A stretch of 15,254 nt of DNA from assembly GCF_009496285.1 (NCBI RefSeq), contig NZ_WIJK01000033.1:1-15254 (forward strand). Direction: 5' to 3'. The notes beneath the pieces are model-generated. The model had not been told where the DNA came from. It did not search any database and saw nothing but the letters and a program-made list of their open reading frames with translations. Numbering within the stretch: position 1 is the first letter of the stretch; each line of letters opens with the position of its first letter. This DNA comes from Streptococcus mitis. Its GTDB lineage: Bacteria > Bacillota > Bacilli > Lactobacillales > Streptococcaceae. This document shows, in pieces, positions 14,915 through 15,254 of this stretch. A program made the translations under genes and the position numbers.

Positions 14915-15254
14915 GGTTGTGTAAAATATGTTGTGTAAACACAAAAAAAGAATAAAAACGCTATAGTAGAGTTGCAATACATTACTAGAAAGAGATTTAT
15001 GCAGAATTCACGTGATATACAAAACAAATAGATATACTGATATTTTTTAATTTCTTTGTTCCTTGTAAGTTAAGAACAATCTTCTATCGTTTAATACAAA
15101 AAATACGAAGATAATCGGTATAAAAAATACAGGTCACCTTCCTATCAAAATATTTAGTATTGTCTTTCTACATAGCATCAATCCTTTAGAACAATCTTTG
15201 GAAAAAATGACTTAACAGAGATAATGCTATTTAATCTACCAGTTCATTTAATCG
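14915..15254. other. Right margin without an intact gene
   Basis: About 340 AT-rich bases. TTGTGTAAA occurs twice (near 14917 and 14932), and the second copy is part of the perfect palindrome TTGTGTAAACACAA. A -10-like TATAGT at 14962-14967 and an AAAGAG ribosome-site candidate precede a 10-codon frame (MQNSRDIQNK, 14999-15031), which could be chance or a gene remnant. On the minus strand there is a small broken reading frame, listed separately. I see no RNA gene. Confidence 0.4.
15047..15178 (-). pseudogene. Possible small membrane protein gene broken by an in-frame TGA
   Basis: From the ATG at 15178 the minus strand reads MLCRKTILNILIGR, then TGA (15134-15136). In the same frame it continues for 28 residues, starting PVFFIPIIFVFFVLN and ending in the charged tail TYKEQRN before TAA. 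AAAGGA lies just before the ATG. The joined 42 residues would make a plausible single-span membrane protein with basic ends, so a nonsense mutation is possible. The AT-rich sequence makes chance hydrophobic frames common, so the call is weak. No family is recognised. Confidence 0.25.

Noticed and set aside
14830..15027. 65-residue minus-strand frame over the end of the Ntdp gene
   Set aside because: It runs antisense through the gene end and its terminator, and is phenylalanine-rich because of the AT-rich sequence.
1..15254. CRISPR arrays, tRNA or rRNA genes, BOX/RUP-type repeats
   Set aside because: No regularly spaced repeats, tRNA cloverleaf or rRNA-like sequence was seen on either strand.

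Overview
The window looks like chromosomal DNA of a Streptococcus of the mitis/oralis/pneumoniae group. The base composition is AT-rich, and the DHFR, Dpr, ClpX, TPI and RecX proteins are streptococcal in sequence. Extended -10 promoters and AGGAGG-type ribosome sites are common. Most of the window is ordinary core genome. The accessory signals are a transposon right end at the left edge, an ABC exporter pair, an APH(3')-like kinase, and a decayed-looking right margin.

Layout, left to right. Positions 1-~125 hold the right end of an IS200/IS605-type element, seen as three stacked hairpins resembling a TnpB omega/re-RNA scaffold. Positions 196-5946, minus strand, form a tight gene run that reads right to left as folA (DHFR), a 56-residue membrane protein, clpX, ysxC/engB, ridA, rapZ, yvcK and whiA. 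An extended -10 promoter precedes folA. A hairpin with a U-tract sits between ridA and rapZ, which may give the last three genes lower or separate expression. rapZ-yvcK-whiA are joined by two 4-base ATGA overlaps. Positions 6073-6673 hold dpr (iron-storing Dps-like peroxide resistance protein) with its own promoter and terminator. Positions 6741-10269 hold a two-gene heterodimeric ABC exporter with one consensus and one degenerate ATP site, preceded by two hairpins. Positions 10394-11215 hold tpiA with a strong promoter. Positions 11269-12636 hold a 23S rRNA uracil-5 methyltransferase of the RlmD/RumA family.

Strand polarity switches at about 12,640-12,690. On the plus strand follow an APH(3')-like small-molecule kinase, recX, and a DUF402/Ntdp nucleotide phosphatase ending in a good terminator at 14,882-14,914. 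The two divergent genes that share the switch region both start 6 bases after a -10 element with no ribosome binding site, so both messages look leaderless.

The last 340 bases have no intact gene. They hold a palindrome, a possible 10-codon ORF, and on the minus strand a small hydrophobic reading frame interrupted by an in-frame TGA.

I found no clear undescribed multi-gene system. The observations most worth checking are the TnpB RNA end, the paired leaderless starts, the chromosomal APH(3')-like kinase joined to recX, the hairpin leader before the exporter, and the internal terminator of the whiA operon.
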